DNA of 64,000 nt, taken from NCBI GenBank assembly GCA_965203525.1, contig OZ241898.1, forward strand, positions 3,720,001 through 3,784,000, given 5' to 3'. Below are positions 44,990 through 54,255 of this stretch, one piece after another (the first letter of the stretch is position 1; each line of letters begins with the position of its first letter). The notes under the pieces are model-generated. The model had not been told where the DNA came from. It ran no database searches and was given only the letters and a program-made list of their open reading frames with translations. The DNA comes from WTFV01 sp965203525 (GTDB lineage Bacteria; Acidobacteriota; Vicinamibacteria; Vicinamibacterales; UBA8438). The position numbers and the translations under genes are program-made.

Positions 44990-47900
44990 TCAGCCGGAGG
45001 CCGGCGCCACGCCCGCCTTCCGCCGGCGCAGCAGGCCCTGCAGCCCTTCCTCGAACAGGGTGTAGACGACCGGCACCACGATCAGCGTCACCAGCGTCGA
45101 CGACAGCAGCCCGCCGATGATCACGCGGGCGAGCGGGGCCTGCAGCTCGGAACCCTCGCCGATGCCGAGCGCCATCGGCGCCATGCCGAGCAGCGTCGTC
45201 GTCGTGGTCATCAGGATCGGCCGCAGCCGGGTCCGGCCCGCCCGCTCCACCGCCTCGCGCAGCGGCATCCTGTCGCGGCGCCGCAGGACGTTGGTGTAGT
45301 CGACCAGCAGGATGGCGTTGTTGACGACCAGCCCGCCGAGCACGATGACCCCCATGAACGCCTGCAGGCTGAACGGCGTCCCGGTGACGAGCAGCGACGC
45401 GACGATGCCGATGCCGGCCAGCGGGATCGACAGCAGGATGATGAACGGGTCGCGCAGCGACTCGAACTGCGCCGCCATCACCGCGTAGACGAGGAACATG
45501 GCCAGGATCAGCACGAGCCGCATCTGGCCGAACGAGCGGGCCTGCTCCTCGACCTCGGCGCCGAAGCCGACCGAGAAGTCGGCCGGCGCCGCCATCTCGG
45601 GGATCCGCGCGTTGACGGCGGCGACCGCCTCGCTCAGCGTCGTCTCGATCTCCGCGTTGACGCGGACGATCCGCTCCTGGTTCTTGCGCTCGATCTGTTC
45701 CGGACCGGAGTCGGGCCGCACCGCGATCACGTTGCGCGCCGGGATCACGAGCCCCGTCGGCGTGCTCAGCGGCACGTCGTTGATGTCCGCGGTCCGCAGC
45801 CGGTCCTCCTCGCGCAGGCGCACGACGATGGGGTACTCGTCGCCCCGCTCGCGGTAGAAGGCGGCCTCGGCGCCGGCCACCCCGGTCCGCAGCGCGTCGG
45901 CCACCTGCGACACGCGCAGGCCGAGCAGCGCCGCCTTGGCGCGATCGACCTGGATCGCGAGCTCCGGGCGGCCCTGCTCGGTCGCCATCTCCGCGTCGGC
46001 GACCCCCGCGGTGGTGTTCATCACCGCCATCGCCCGTTCCGAGACCCGGCGGGCGTCCTCCAGGTCGTGCCCGCGGATCTCCAGGGCCAGCCGCGCGTCC
46101 TCGCCGGATCCGCTGCGCATCAGGCGCGTCATCATCCGGTTGCCGCCGGAGGCCCGCGCCCGCACGATGACGCCCGGCAGGTCGTTCAGCGAACGGCGCA
46201 GCGCCATCGCGATCCCGTCGCTCGTCCGCTCGCGCTCCGTCTTCTCCAGCAACGTGACGGTCATCGAGCCGCGGTGGCTGGATCCGCCGCCGAAGGGGCC
46301 GCGCCCGCCGCCCACCTGCGTCGTGACGTTGACCGCCTCCGGCACCTCGGTCCGGATGCGGTCCTCCAGCTCCAGCATCACGTCCCGCGTCCGCTCGAAG
46401 CGGGTGCCGATCGGCAGCTCCGCGTAGACCCGCACCTCGCCCTCGTCGACCTCCGGCGTCAGTTCGACCGGGATGGTGGGCGCCAGCATCGCCGTCACCC
46501 AGACGAGCGCCCCGGCGACCAGCAGCACGGTGGGCCGGTGGGCGAGCGCGAGGCGGATCCCGTTCTGGTAGCGCTCGTCGATCCGCTCCAGGCCCCGCTC
46601 GCTCAGCGTCAGGAACCGGCCGACGAACCCCTTCCGCCCGCCAGCGGGGGGCGGCAGCCGGAGCAGCCGCGACGTCATCACCGGCACCAGCGTCACCGCC
46701 ACGAACAGCGACATCGCGAGCGCGATCATCACCACGACCGCCAACTGGCCGAAGACGATGCTCGACACCCCGGTCAGGAACAGCAGCGGCAGGAAGACCG
46801 CCACCTGCGTGAGGGTCGACGCGACGATCGCCCCGCTGACCTCGTCGGCGCCGTCCACGCTGGCCGTGACGCGGTCCTTGCCCCCCTCCATGTGCCGGAA
46901 CGTGTTCTCCAGCACGACGATCGACGCGTCGACGATCATGCCGACGCCCAGCGCCAGCCCCCCGAAGGTGAGCGTGTTCAGGGTGAACCCCGCGAAGTAG
47001 ACGAGCGCGAAGGTGCCGATGACCGAGATCGGGATGGCGGTGCAGACGATGAGCGTCGTGCGGACGTTGCGCAGGAAGGCGAACAGGACCACCACGACCA
47101 GCATGGCGCCCCACAGCACGACGTTGCGGACCGCGTCGATCGAGCGCTCGACGAAGATCGCGGAGTCCATCCGGGTGCTGAGCCGGACCCCCGGCATCTC
47201 GGTGTTGACGCGGTCGATCTCGGCGCGGACGGCGCGGGCCACCGCCACGGTGTTGCGCCCCGACTGCTTGCTGATCATCATCTGGACGGCGGTCCGCCCG
47301 TTGATCCGGACCAGCTCCTCCTGGTCCTCCGTCCCGTCGGTCACCTCCGCGACGTCGCGCATGTAGACCGGCACGCCGCCGCGGGTCATGACCACCACGT
47401 TGCGGATGTCGTCGAGGCTCGCGAACTGCCCGGGACTGCGCAGCAGGTAGGTCATGTCGCCGTCGTCGAGCTCGCCGATCGGCACGTTCTGGTTCTCGGT
47501 CCGGAGCAGGTCGATGATCCGGTCCACCGCCAGGTCGAGCGCGGTGATCTTGTCCTTCGCCAGCTCGACCCGGATCTGGCGGCGCAGCCCGCCCCGCACG
47601 GTGACGGTGGCCACGCCGGGCACCCGCTCGAGGCGCGGCGAGAGGTCGTTCTCCGCCATCTCGCGCAGCGCCACCGGCTCCAGATCGCCTTCGAGCCCCA
47701 GGAACATGATCGGCGCGTTGGCCGCGTCGAACTTGAAGATGACCGGCGGCTCCGCGTCCTCGGGAAGCCGCCCCCGCATGCGATCGATCCGCGATCGGAG
47801 ATCGTCGGCCGCCTCGTTCAGGTCGGTGCCCCAGTCGAAGTTCAGCCGGATCTGGCTCGTCCCCTCCTGGGAGGTCGAGACCACCTCCTCGAGTCCCGCG

Positions 47901-48121
47901 ATCGCCGCCACGGTCTGCTCCAGCGGGCGGGTGACGAGCTCCTCCATTTCGAGCGGCCCGACGTCGGGATAGCTGACGGTGACGGTGAGGCTCGGGAAGG
48001 TCACGTCGGGCATCAGGTCGACCGGCAGGCGGGTCAGCGCCACGACGCCGAGCAGTACGATGGAGATGCTGATCATCGACATCGTGACGGGGCGGCGAAC
48101 GGAAAGTCCGGGCAGGCTCAT
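44990..48121 (-). CDS. RND efflux permease (AcrB/HAE1 type)
   Basis: Product of 1043 aa, the usual length. This inner-membrane pump trimer exports drugs or other small molecules using the proton gradient. Family marks include the N-terminal RPVTMSMISISIVLLGV, the TM4 region GMIVDASIVVLENTF, and the C-terminal block ILLVDYTNVLRR. A coupled adaptor gene lies 42 bp upstream. No outer-membrane channel gene is in the window, so the tripartite pump must recruit one from elsewhere. Confidence 0.93.
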   Translation of the reverse strand: MSLPGLSVRRPVTMSMISISIVLLGVVALTRLPVDLMPDVTFPSLTVTVSYPDVGPLEMEELVTRPLEQTVAAIAGLEEVVSTSQEGTSQIRLNFDWGTDLNEAADDLRSRIDRMRGRLPEDAEPPVIFKFDAANAPIMFLGLEGDLEPVALREMAENDLSPRLERVPGVATVTVRGGLRRQIRVELAKDKITALDLAVDRIIDLLRTENQNVPIGELDDGDMTYLLRSPGQFASLDDIRNVVVMTRGGVPVYMRDVAEVTDGTEDQEELVRINGRTAVQMMISKQSGRNTVAVARAVRAEIDRVNTEMPGVRLSTRMDSAIFVERSIDAVRNVVLWGAMLVVVVLFAFLRNVRTTLIVCTAIPISVIGTFALVYFAGFTLNTLTFGGLALGVGMIVDASIVVLENTFRHMEGGKDRVTASVDGADEVSGAIVASTLTQVAVFLPLLFLTGVSSIVFGQLAVVVMIALAMSLFVAVTLVPVMTSRLLRLPPPAGGRKGFVGRFLTLSERGLERIDERYQNGIRLALAHRPTVLLVAGALVWVTAMLAPTIPVELTPEVDEGEVRVYAELPIGTRFERTRDVMLELEDRIRTEVPEAVNVTTQVGGGRGPFGGGSSHRGSMTVTLLEKTERERTSDGIAMALRRSLNDLPGVIVRARASGGNRMMTRLMRSGSGEDARLALEIRGHDLEDARRVSERAMAVMNTTAGVADAEMATEQGRPELAIQVDRAKAALLGLRVSQVADALRTGVAGAEAAFYRERGDEYPIVVRLREEDRLRTADINDVPLSTPTGLVIPARNVIAVRPDSGPEQIERKNQERIVRVNAEIETTLSEAVAAVNARIPEMAAPADFSVGFGAEVEEQARSFGQMRLVLILAMFLVYAVMAAQFESLRDPFIILLSIPLAGIGIVASLLVTGTPFSLQAFMGVIVLGGLVVNNAILLVDYTNVLRRRDRMPLREAVERAGRTRLRPILMTTTTTLLGMAPMALGIGEGSELQAPLARVIIGGLLSSTLVTLIVVPVVYTLFEEGLQGLLRRRKAGVAPASG

Positions 48122-48163
48122 GACGGCTCCAGTCTCTGATGCGGCGGCTTTTGCGACGAGCGG

Positions 48164-49837
48164 TCAGCGCGCGGGGACCGGCGGGGCGTCCCGCGGGGCG
48201 GCGGCGGCGCCGGAAGCGGGCGGGGCGGCGCCGGAAGCCGGCGGCGCGGCGGGAGCGGGCGCGGCGCCGGGAGGAGCGGGCGCCGGGAGGATGCCCAGCG
48301 CTTCGAGCACGGTGTTGCGCGGCGCGGGGCCGCGGCCGGCCGCCGCGCCGGGCGCGGGAACCCCGGACAGGGCGTCCTGCCCCGCGCCGGCCGCCGCGGG
48401 TGCGGCGCCTCCCGCGGCCGGGACGCCGCGGGGAGCGCCGGCGATCTGCCCGCCGCGGCCGGGAGCGCCGCGGGGAGCGTCGGCGGGCGGCCCGCCGCGG
48501 CCGGAACCTCCTGCGATCTGCCCGCCGCGGCCGGGACCTCCGGCGGGCGGCCCGTCGCGGCCGGAGACCGCTCCCCGCCCCGGACCGGCGCCGGGCGGGG
48601 CGCCGCGGCCGGGCGGACCTCCGCCGCGCCCGCCGGCGTCCGCCAGCAGAATCGGGTCGCCGTGCTGAAGGCCCGCGGCGCCGGTGGTCACCACCCGGTC
48701 CCCTTCCGCCAAGCCCTCGAGCACCTCGACGTGACGTTCGTCCTCCAGCCCGGTGACGAGCGACACGAACTGCGCCGTCGGCCGCCCGCCGGAGGCGTCC
48801 ACCCGGAACACCCCGCGGGCGGCGGTGCGGATCACCACCGCCTCGCGCGGCACGACCAGGGCCCGGCTCTTGCTGCCGACGACGAGGCTGACGCGCGCGT
48901 ACATCCCCGGCTTCAGGCGGTAGTCCGGGTTGGGCACCTCGATCTCGATCTCCGCCGTGCGGGTGGCCGGATCCAGGACCGGGGCGATCCGCGCGACGCG
49001 GCCCGCGAAAGACTCCGCCGGGAACGCGTCCACCTCGATCCGCGCGCGAACGCCCTCTTCCACCAGCCGCAGGTCGCGCTCCACCAGGTTGGCCACGAGG
49101 CGGACGAGGCTGATGTCCACGACCGACACGACCGCGGTGTTCGACGTGACGTAGGCGCCCGGATCGAGGTAGCGCCGGCCGATGAAGCCGTTGACCGGCG
49201 AAACCATGACGGTGTTCTCCAGGTTGATCCGCAGCTCCTCCAGCCGGGCGCCCGCCGCGTCGAACTGCGCGCGCGCCAGATCGAGCTGCGCGGTCGCCGC
49301 CTGGTAGCGCGCCTCCGCGTCGTCGAGTTCCTGGCGCGACACCAGCGCGCGGGAGAACAGGCTCTGCGACCGGTCGCGGGTCGTGCGCGCCAGCAGCAGG
49401 TCGGCTTCGCGCTGCCGGACGGTCGCCTGCGCGACCTCGAACGACGCCTCCGCCTGGTTCACCTGCTGCCGGAGCTCGTCGTCCTCGACCCGCGCCACCT
49501 CCTGTCCGCGCGTCACCGGGTCCCCGAGGCGCAGGTCGATCCGCCGCAGGCGGCCGTTGACCTTCGGGGCCACCTCCACGCTGGCGGCGCCGATCAGGTT
49601 GCCGACGATGCGGAGCTGCTCGGCGACGTCGGCCCGCGTGACGCCGGCCGCGTCGACGCGCATCGGCTGCGCGCCGAAGGCACCGCGTCCGCCGCCCGGC
49701 CGGAACCCGCCGGGGGGACCGCCGCCGGGCCGTCCCGGCCCCGCCCCGCCCCCGGTCGTGACGCGCTGGTAGACGAGCACGCCGGCGGCGCCAGCCGCGA
49801 CGAGCAGGATGGCGGCGACGAATCTGGGCATCATCAT
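48164..49837 (-). CDS. RND efflux periplasmic adaptor with long Gly/Pro tail
   Basis: Product of 557 aa. An N-terminal membrane anchor (FVAAILLVAAGAAGVLVYQR) is followed by the lipoyl/barrel and alpha-hairpin regions (QLRIVGNLIGAASVEVAPKV, ARVEDDELRQQVNQAEASFE, TVMVSPVNGFIGRRYLDPGA). These occupy about residues 1-400 and suffice for a MacA/AcrA-like adaptor. The last 160 residues are Gly/Pro/Arg-rich low complexity (GGRGGGPPGRGAPPG), unusual for the family. The gene leads the operon with the permease. Three consecutive ATG codons (49837, 49834, 49831) leave the exact start open. Confidence 0.85.
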   Translation of the reverse strand: MMMPRFVAAILLVAAGAAGVLVYQRVTTGGGAGPGRPGGGPPGGFRPGGGRGAFGAQPMRVDAAGVTRADVAEQLRIVGNLIGAASVEVAPKVNGRLRRIDLRLGDPVTRGQEVARVEDDELRQQVNQAEASFEVAQATVRQREADLLLARTTRDRSQSLFSRALVSRQELDDAEARYQAATAQLDLARAQFDAAGARLEELRINLENTVMVSPVNGFIGRRYLDPGAYVTSNTAVVSVVDISLVRLVANLVERDLRLVEEGVRARIEVDAFPAESFAGRVARIAPVLDPATRTAEIEIEVPNPDYRLKPGMYARVSLVVGSKSRALVVPREAVVIRTAARGVFRVDASGGRPTAQFVSLVTGLEDERHVEVLEGLAEGDRVVTTGAAGLQHGDPILLADAGGRGGGPPGRGAPPGAGPGRGAVSGRDGPPAGGPGRGGQIAGGSGRGGPPADAPRGAPGRGGQIAGAPRGVPAAGGAAPAAAGAGQDALSGVPAPGAAAGRGPAPRNTVLEALGILPAPAPPGAAPAPAAPPASGAAPPASGAAAAPRDAPPVPAR

Positions 49838-50168
49838 CGGATCCTACGGCCAAGACGCCCCGGGACGCCGGATTCGTTTACGCCGCCCGGGGGAAGAGCC
49901 GCCCGGGACGGTCAATGACGCCAACGCCCGTGCCGCCGGATTCGCTTGCGCCGCCGGGGGGAACAGTCGACCGGAAACTCCGCGGAGCAGGTTGCGCCGC
50001 CCCGCAAGAGCGGGCTGAAGGCGCGGACGGTGATCGCGTCGACCGGAAACTCCGCGGAGCAGGTTGCGCCGCCGGGGAGAACAGTCGCCCGGAGACTCCG
50101 CGGAGCGGTCACCGTTCCACGAATACAATACCGTCGCGCGTTGACGGGACCACGGGGCGGGAGAAACG
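49838..50168. repeat. 331-bp intergenic repeats (68-71 bp offsets)
   Basis: Copies of GCCGGATTCG-containing sequence lie at 49867 and 49935 (68 bp apart). A longer exact unit starting GTCGACCGGAAACTCCGCGG lies at 49967 and 50038 (71 bp apart), with a degenerate third copy at 50084. The block separates the divergent adaptor and glycosyltransferase genes, so promoters for both must lie within or beside it. Confidence 0.8.
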
Positions 50169-52127
50169 ATGGGGCGGCGGGCGAGCCGGCGGCGCAGGGC
50201 GCGCGCGGAACGCGGCGGGCGCGGCCCGGCGCGCCGCGGTTCGGCGCCCGCCGCGCGCCCCGCCGTCGGGACCGCGGCGCTGGCCGCCGTCTTCGCCGCC
50301 GCGCTGATCGTGCGCCTCGTCCACGTGTGGCAGCTCGGCGATTCGCCGTTCGCCGAGCTCCTGCTCGGCGACTCGGCGGAGTACGACCGCTGGGCGCGGC
50401 GGCTCGCGGCCGGCGACTGGCTCGGCTCGGAGGTCTTCTACCAGGCGCCGCTCTATCCCTATCTGCTCGGCGTGGTCCACGCCGCGCTCGGGCCGGACGT
50501 CACCGTCGTGCGCATCTGCCAGGCGGTGCTGGGCTCGGCGTCGGCCGTGCTGCTGGCGTCGGCCGGCGGCCGGTTCTTCTCGCCGCGGGTGGGCGTCGCC
50601 GCCGGCGCCGCGCTGGCCCTCTACGCGCCGGCGATCTTCGTCGATGCGACCCTGCAGAAGTCGGTGGTCGACGTCTTCCTCCTGAGCGGGCTGCTCTGGC
50701 TCCTGAGCCGCACCCTGGACGGCGCGGCCCCGGCGCGGCGGTGGATCGGCATCGGCGCGCTGCTCGGCGCGCTCTGCCTGACGCGCGAGAACGCGCTGAT
50801 CCTGGTGGCGGCGCTCGGCGTCTGGCTGTGGCTGGAACGGCGCGCGCGGCGTGACTGGCCGCGGTCGGCGGCGCTGGCGGCGGCCGGGGTCGCCCTCGTG
50901 CTGGTTCCGGTCGCCCTGCGCAACGGCGTGGTGGGCGGCGAGTGGCACCTGACCACCTCGCAGTTCGGGCCGAACTTCTACATCGGGAACGGCGCCGGGG
51001 CCGACGGCGCCTACCGGCCGCTGCGCTACGGACGGGGCGACGCGGCGTTCGAGCGCGACGACGCGACCGCGCTGGCCGAGGCGGACGCGGGACGCGACCT
51101 GACGCCGGCCGAAGTGTCCCGCTACTGGGCCGGCCGCGCGTTCGAGGACGTCACGGCGTCACCGGGGCGCTGGCTGCGCCTGCTCGTCCGCAAGACGGCG
51201 CTGACGTTCAACGCCGTCGAGGTGATCGACACCGAGAGCCAGTACGCGCACGAGGAGCACTCCTTCCCGCTGGCCGCCACCGGGTGGCTCGCCCACTTCG
51301 GAGTGCTCGTGCCCCTGGCCGCGGCCGGGATCGCGGTCACCTGGCCCCGGCGCCGGCGCCTCCTGCCGCTGTACCTGATGCTCGGCCTCTACGCGGCGAG
51401 CGTCATCGCGTTCTACGTCTTCGCGCGCTACCGCTACCCCCTGGCGCCCCTCCTCATGCTGTTCGCGGCGGCGGGCGGCGACCACCTGGCGCGAGCGGCG
51501 CGGCGCACCGCCCCCCTCCCCCGCGCGCCCCTCGTCGCGGCGCTCGTCCTCGTCTGCGCCGCCGGCGCCAACTGGCCGCTGCTGTCGAAGGATCACATGC
51601 GGGCCGCGTCCTACAACAACCTGGCCACCGCGTACCGCGAGCAGGGCGACCTGCCGCGGGCCGTCGCGCTCTACGAGACCGCCCTGACCCTGGACGACGG
51701 GTACGCGCAGGCGCACAGCAACCTCGGAAGCGCGCTCGCGGCCGGCGGCGAGCCGGAACGCGCGCTCGATCACTACCGGCAGGCCATCGCCGCCGATCCG
51801 GACACCGGCGACCTGCGCTACAACTACGGCAACGCGCTGCTGGCCGCGAACCGCTACGCGGAGGCGGCCGAGCAGTTCCGGTTCGCGGTGGAAGCCTGGC
51901 CGGAGGACGCCGAGGCGCACAACAACCTGGGCATCGCGCTCGCCTCGGCGGGGCGCATGCCGGAGGCGGCGGAGGCGTTCCGGGAGGCGGTCCGGCTCGA
52001 TCCGGCCGGCGCCCTGGCGCACCGCAACCTGGGCGTCGCGCTGGAGGAACTGGGCGACGCGGACGGGGCGCGACGCCACTACGCCGAGGCGCAACGGCTG
52101 GAGGCGCCGGCGCCCGGGACCCCGTGA
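50169..52127 (+). CDS. Membrane glycosyltransferase (GT39/ArnT-like) fused to TPRs
   Basis: Product of 652 aa. After a basic cytoplasmic start, about ten membrane segments carry family marks: DSAEYDRWARRLAAGDWLG (acidic site after TM1), YQAPLYPYLLG and LCLTRENALILV. From about residue 480 the chain turns into tetratricopeptide repeats (YNNLATAYREQGDLPRAVAL, AHNNLGIALASAGRMPEAAE). Members use lipid-linked sugars to modify proteins or lipids at the outer face of the membrane. The TPR part probably docks a partner. Confidence 0.87.
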   Translation: MGRRASRRRRARAERGGRGPARRGSAPAARPAVGTAALAAVFAAALIVRLVHVWQLGDSPFAELLLGDSAEYDRWARRLAAGDWLGSEVFYQAPLYPYLLGVVHAALGPDVTVVRICQAVLGSASAVLLASAGGRFFSPRVGVAAGAALALYAPAIFVDATLQKSVVDVFLLSGLLWLLSRTLDGAAPARRWIGIGALLGALCLTRENALILVAALGVWLWLERRARRDWPRSAALAAAGVALVLVPVALRNGVVGGEWHLTTSQFGPNFYIGNGAGADGAYRPLRYGRGDAAFERDDATALAEADAGRDLTPAEVSRYWAGRAFEDVTASPGRWLRLLVRKTALTFNAVEVIDTESQYAHEEHSFPLAATGWLAHFGVLVPLAAAGIAVTWPRRRRLLPLYLMLGLYAASVIAFYVFARYRYPLAPLLMLFAAAGGDHLARAARRTAPLPRAPLVAALVLVCAAGANWPLLSKDHMRAASYNNLATAYREQGDLPRAVALYETALTLDDGYAQAHSNLGSALAAGGEPERALDHYRQAIAADPDTGDLRYNYGNALLAANRYAEAAEQFRFAVEAWPEDAEAHNNLGIALASAGRMPEAAEAFREAVRLDPAGALAHRNLGVALEELGDADGARRHYAEAQRLEAPAPGTP

Positions 52128-52290
52128 TCCCGCGGGGCCGCGCGCCGCGCACTGGGTGGCAACGGCGACCAGCGTTGTTCGCCCTGGCCCTCCGGGACCG
52201 GGACGGCCGTGACCAGCGGCCGGGCGGCGGCGACGGCCAGCCACATGCGCGCCGCGGCCAGCCGGCGAACGGGACGCGCGTCCTGCATGG

Positions 52291-53250
52291 TCACTGCGCC
52301 AGCTTCCCGTCCGCCGACACGAGGTAGCGGAGCCCCAGCCGCATGACGTCGACCTGAATCCGCCCGGCCGGAACGCCGTCCGGACGCTCGAAGCGAACCA
52401 CGTGCTGCCGCGCCAGCTCCCGGTTCCGCCGTGCGATGCGACGCGCGACGTCACCGAGCGGCTCCTCCAGGCGCGACCCCAGGAAGATGGTCGCCTGCGA
52501 CCCGCCGGTGAACCGCTCCAGATCGCGCCCGACCGCCTCGGCCACCGACAGGCGCCGCTGCAGCGAGCCGGGCGCCGGCGGCAGCATCAGAAGCGTGTGC
52601 GCGGTCACGCCCTGGCGGAGAAACCGCTCGACGAGGTCCAGGAACCTTTCGGCGCGGTCCTCGCTCGGATCCCGCCCGGACGAGGCGACGACCAGGATCA
52701 CCGGGCGGTGCGGCCCCGTGTCGCCGGCGATCCACTCGCCGGCCTCCGCCAGACCGTCGACGAGCCGCATCGACCGCCCCCCGAGCTCCAGCCGCCGCAG
52801 GCCGGCCTCGACGTCCTCCGGCTCGATGGCGCCCTGCGTCAGCCAGCGGGGCCGGGGCGACAGGGACAGCAGCGACACCTCCTGGTTGGGCAGGCGCGCG
52901 AAGAAGCTGCGCAGTCCCTCGCGGACCCGATCGAGCGCGCGCGCGGCGGTGCGGCTGTTGTCCACCAGCACCACCAGCTTGGTCGGCAGGTTCGCCGGCC
53001 GCACGTCGAGCACCGGCCGGACGACGCCGTCCTCGCGGACGATCACCTCCGGCACCGCGAGATCGGTCACGATGGCGCCGGTCCCCCGCTCGAACGCCTG
53101 GACGTAGAGCCGCCACTGCGCGTCCGCCGGCGCCGCGCACAGACCCCAGACGGCGAGCGCGGCCAGCGGAACGGCGACGCGGCGCGTCCCGCGCGCCACG
53201 GAACGCGGCGGCGCGGCGCGCCGGGGCGTCGTGAGCGCCATCGCCCCCAT
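52291..53250 (-). CDS. Secreted VWFA-like domain protein
   Basis: Product of 319 aa. After a signal peptide (VAVPLAALAVWGLCAAPADA) it has YVQAFERGTGAIVTDLAVPE and KLVVLVDNSRTAARALDRVR, the pattern of the VWFA-related family abundant in Acidobacteriota. The classical metal site DxSxS is altered to DNSRT. The start is ATG at 53250 or 53241; both are compatible with the upstream GGGAG. Function unknown; extracytoplasmic. Confidence 0.75.
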   Translation of the reverse strand: MGAMALTTPRRAAPPRSVARGTRRVAVPLAALAVWGLCAAPADAQWRLYVQAFERGTGAIVTDLAVPEVIVREDGVVRPVLDVRPANLPTKLVVLVDNSRTAARALDRVREGLRSFFARLPNQEVSLLSLSPRPRWLTQGAIEPEDVEAGLRRLELGGRSMRLVDGLAEAGEWIAGDTGPHRPVILVVASSGRDPSEDRAERFLDLVERFLRQGVTAHTLLMLPPAPGSLQRRLSVAEAVGRDLERFTGGSQATIFLGSRLEEPLGDVARRIARRNRELARQHVVRFERPDGVPAGRIQVDVMRLGLRYLVSADGKLAQ

Positions 53251-53346
53251 CCTACTCCCATCGCCGGGCAAACGGGCCGCGCGACGGCGCCCGGGCGGAT
53301 CGCGGACGGTCGGAACGGATGGAAACCGGAAACGGGCGGAGAGAGT

Positions 53347-53422
53347 TGGCTCCTCAGGCTGGACTCGAACCAGCAACCCTCCGGTTAACAGCCGGATGCT
53401 CTGCCAATTGAGCTACTGAGGA
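53347..53422 (-). tRNA. tRNA-Asn (GTT anticodon)
   Basis: The minus strand folds as a full cloverleaf: acceptor TCCTCAG pairs with CTGAGGA, the D-stem region is AGCTCAATTGGCAGAGC, and the anticodon loop CTGTTAAC gives GTT, reading Asn codons. The T-loop region GGTTCGAGTCC is standard. The CCA end is encoded (53347-53349). No integrase or att repeat abuts it directly. Confidence 0.95.
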
Positions 53423-53472
53423 ACTGGCAGGACCGTCGATCATACCATCATCCGAGGCGCGGTTGCCGGCGG

Positions 53473-53571
53473 CACCGGACGACACCGGCGGCAGCGTGGC
53501 GTCCGGCCACTTGTCGGGGCCGCCTGTGACGAGCTCGGTCCCGATCAGCGACACCGGACGACACCGGCGGC
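53473..53571. repeat. 20-bp direct repeat, 79-bp offset
   Basis: CACCGGACGACACCGGCGGC occurs at 53473 and 53552 with flanking similarity (GTGGCGTCCG follows both). It lies between the tRNA and the 3' end of the DUF4203-like gene. No gene is seen there. Confidence 0.75.
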
Positions 53572-53599
53572 GTGGCGTCCGTCCCCCGGCCGGCGCCGG

Positions 53600-54196
53600 T
53601 CAGTCGTCCCCGGCCACCTGCCTCGACGCGAGAAGCTGGACCACCGATCCGAGCAGGCCGAGCGCCAGCCAGCCCGCCGCGAACGCTTCGTGTCCGGCGA
53701 GCGGCGCCAGCGGAAACAGGCCGGAGGCGTCGCCGCCGGTGGCGGCCATCGCGGCCTGGTCCCGGGACAGCGCCAGCCCCCCGACGAGCGTCGTCCAGCC
53801 ACCGAGGAACGCCGTCGCGATGATCACCACGTAACGCCGCACGATCAGCGCCAGCAGGGCGCCCAGCACGCACGCGGCGACCAGGAGCCAGACCTCCGGG
53901 TCGCCCTCGACGGCCAGATGCGCGAGGAAGGCGGCCACGCCGGCGCCCAGGAGGGCCACGGTGGCCAGGTACAAGGCGAAGGCGGCGGCCGCCCCGGCGA
54001 GTCCGCCGCCCAGCGTCGCCGCGATGAACCACCAGCCGTCGAGCCGGTCGGCGAAGGTCGGGGTGACGATGACGCCGCCGATGAATCCGTACAGCGCCAG
54101 CAGCGGCCGCAGCAGCGGGTACCCCGCGAAGCCGGCCACCAGTCCGCCACCGAGTAGAATGACGGCGACGGGAAACTGGAGGGTGACCGACTCCAT
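53600..54196 (-). CDS. DUF4203-like multi-pass membrane protein
   Basis: Product of 198 aa with six or seven hydrophobic segments rich in Gly/Ala (LGGGLVAGFAGYPLLRPLL, YGFIGGVIVTP, LGGGLAGAAAAFALYLA). This pattern fits the DUF4203/TMEM198-type family of unknown function. It is divergent from the flippase-like fusion gene, 59 bp apart. Confidence 0.7.
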   Translation of the reverse strand: MESVTLQFPVAVILLGGGLVAGFAGYPLLRPLLALYGFIGGVIVTPTFADRLDGWWFIAATLGGGLAGAAAAFALYLATVALLGAGVAAFLAHLAVEGDPEVWLLVAACVLGALLALIVRRYVVIIATAFLGGWTTLVGGLALSRDQAAMAATGGDASGLFPLAPLAGHEAFAAGWLALGLLGSVVQLLASRQVAGDD

Positions 54197-54255
54197 GACC
54201 CGCCGATTATGTCAGCGAGCCGGCGGCCGCTCCGCCGCCGGCCTCCCGCTCCTTC

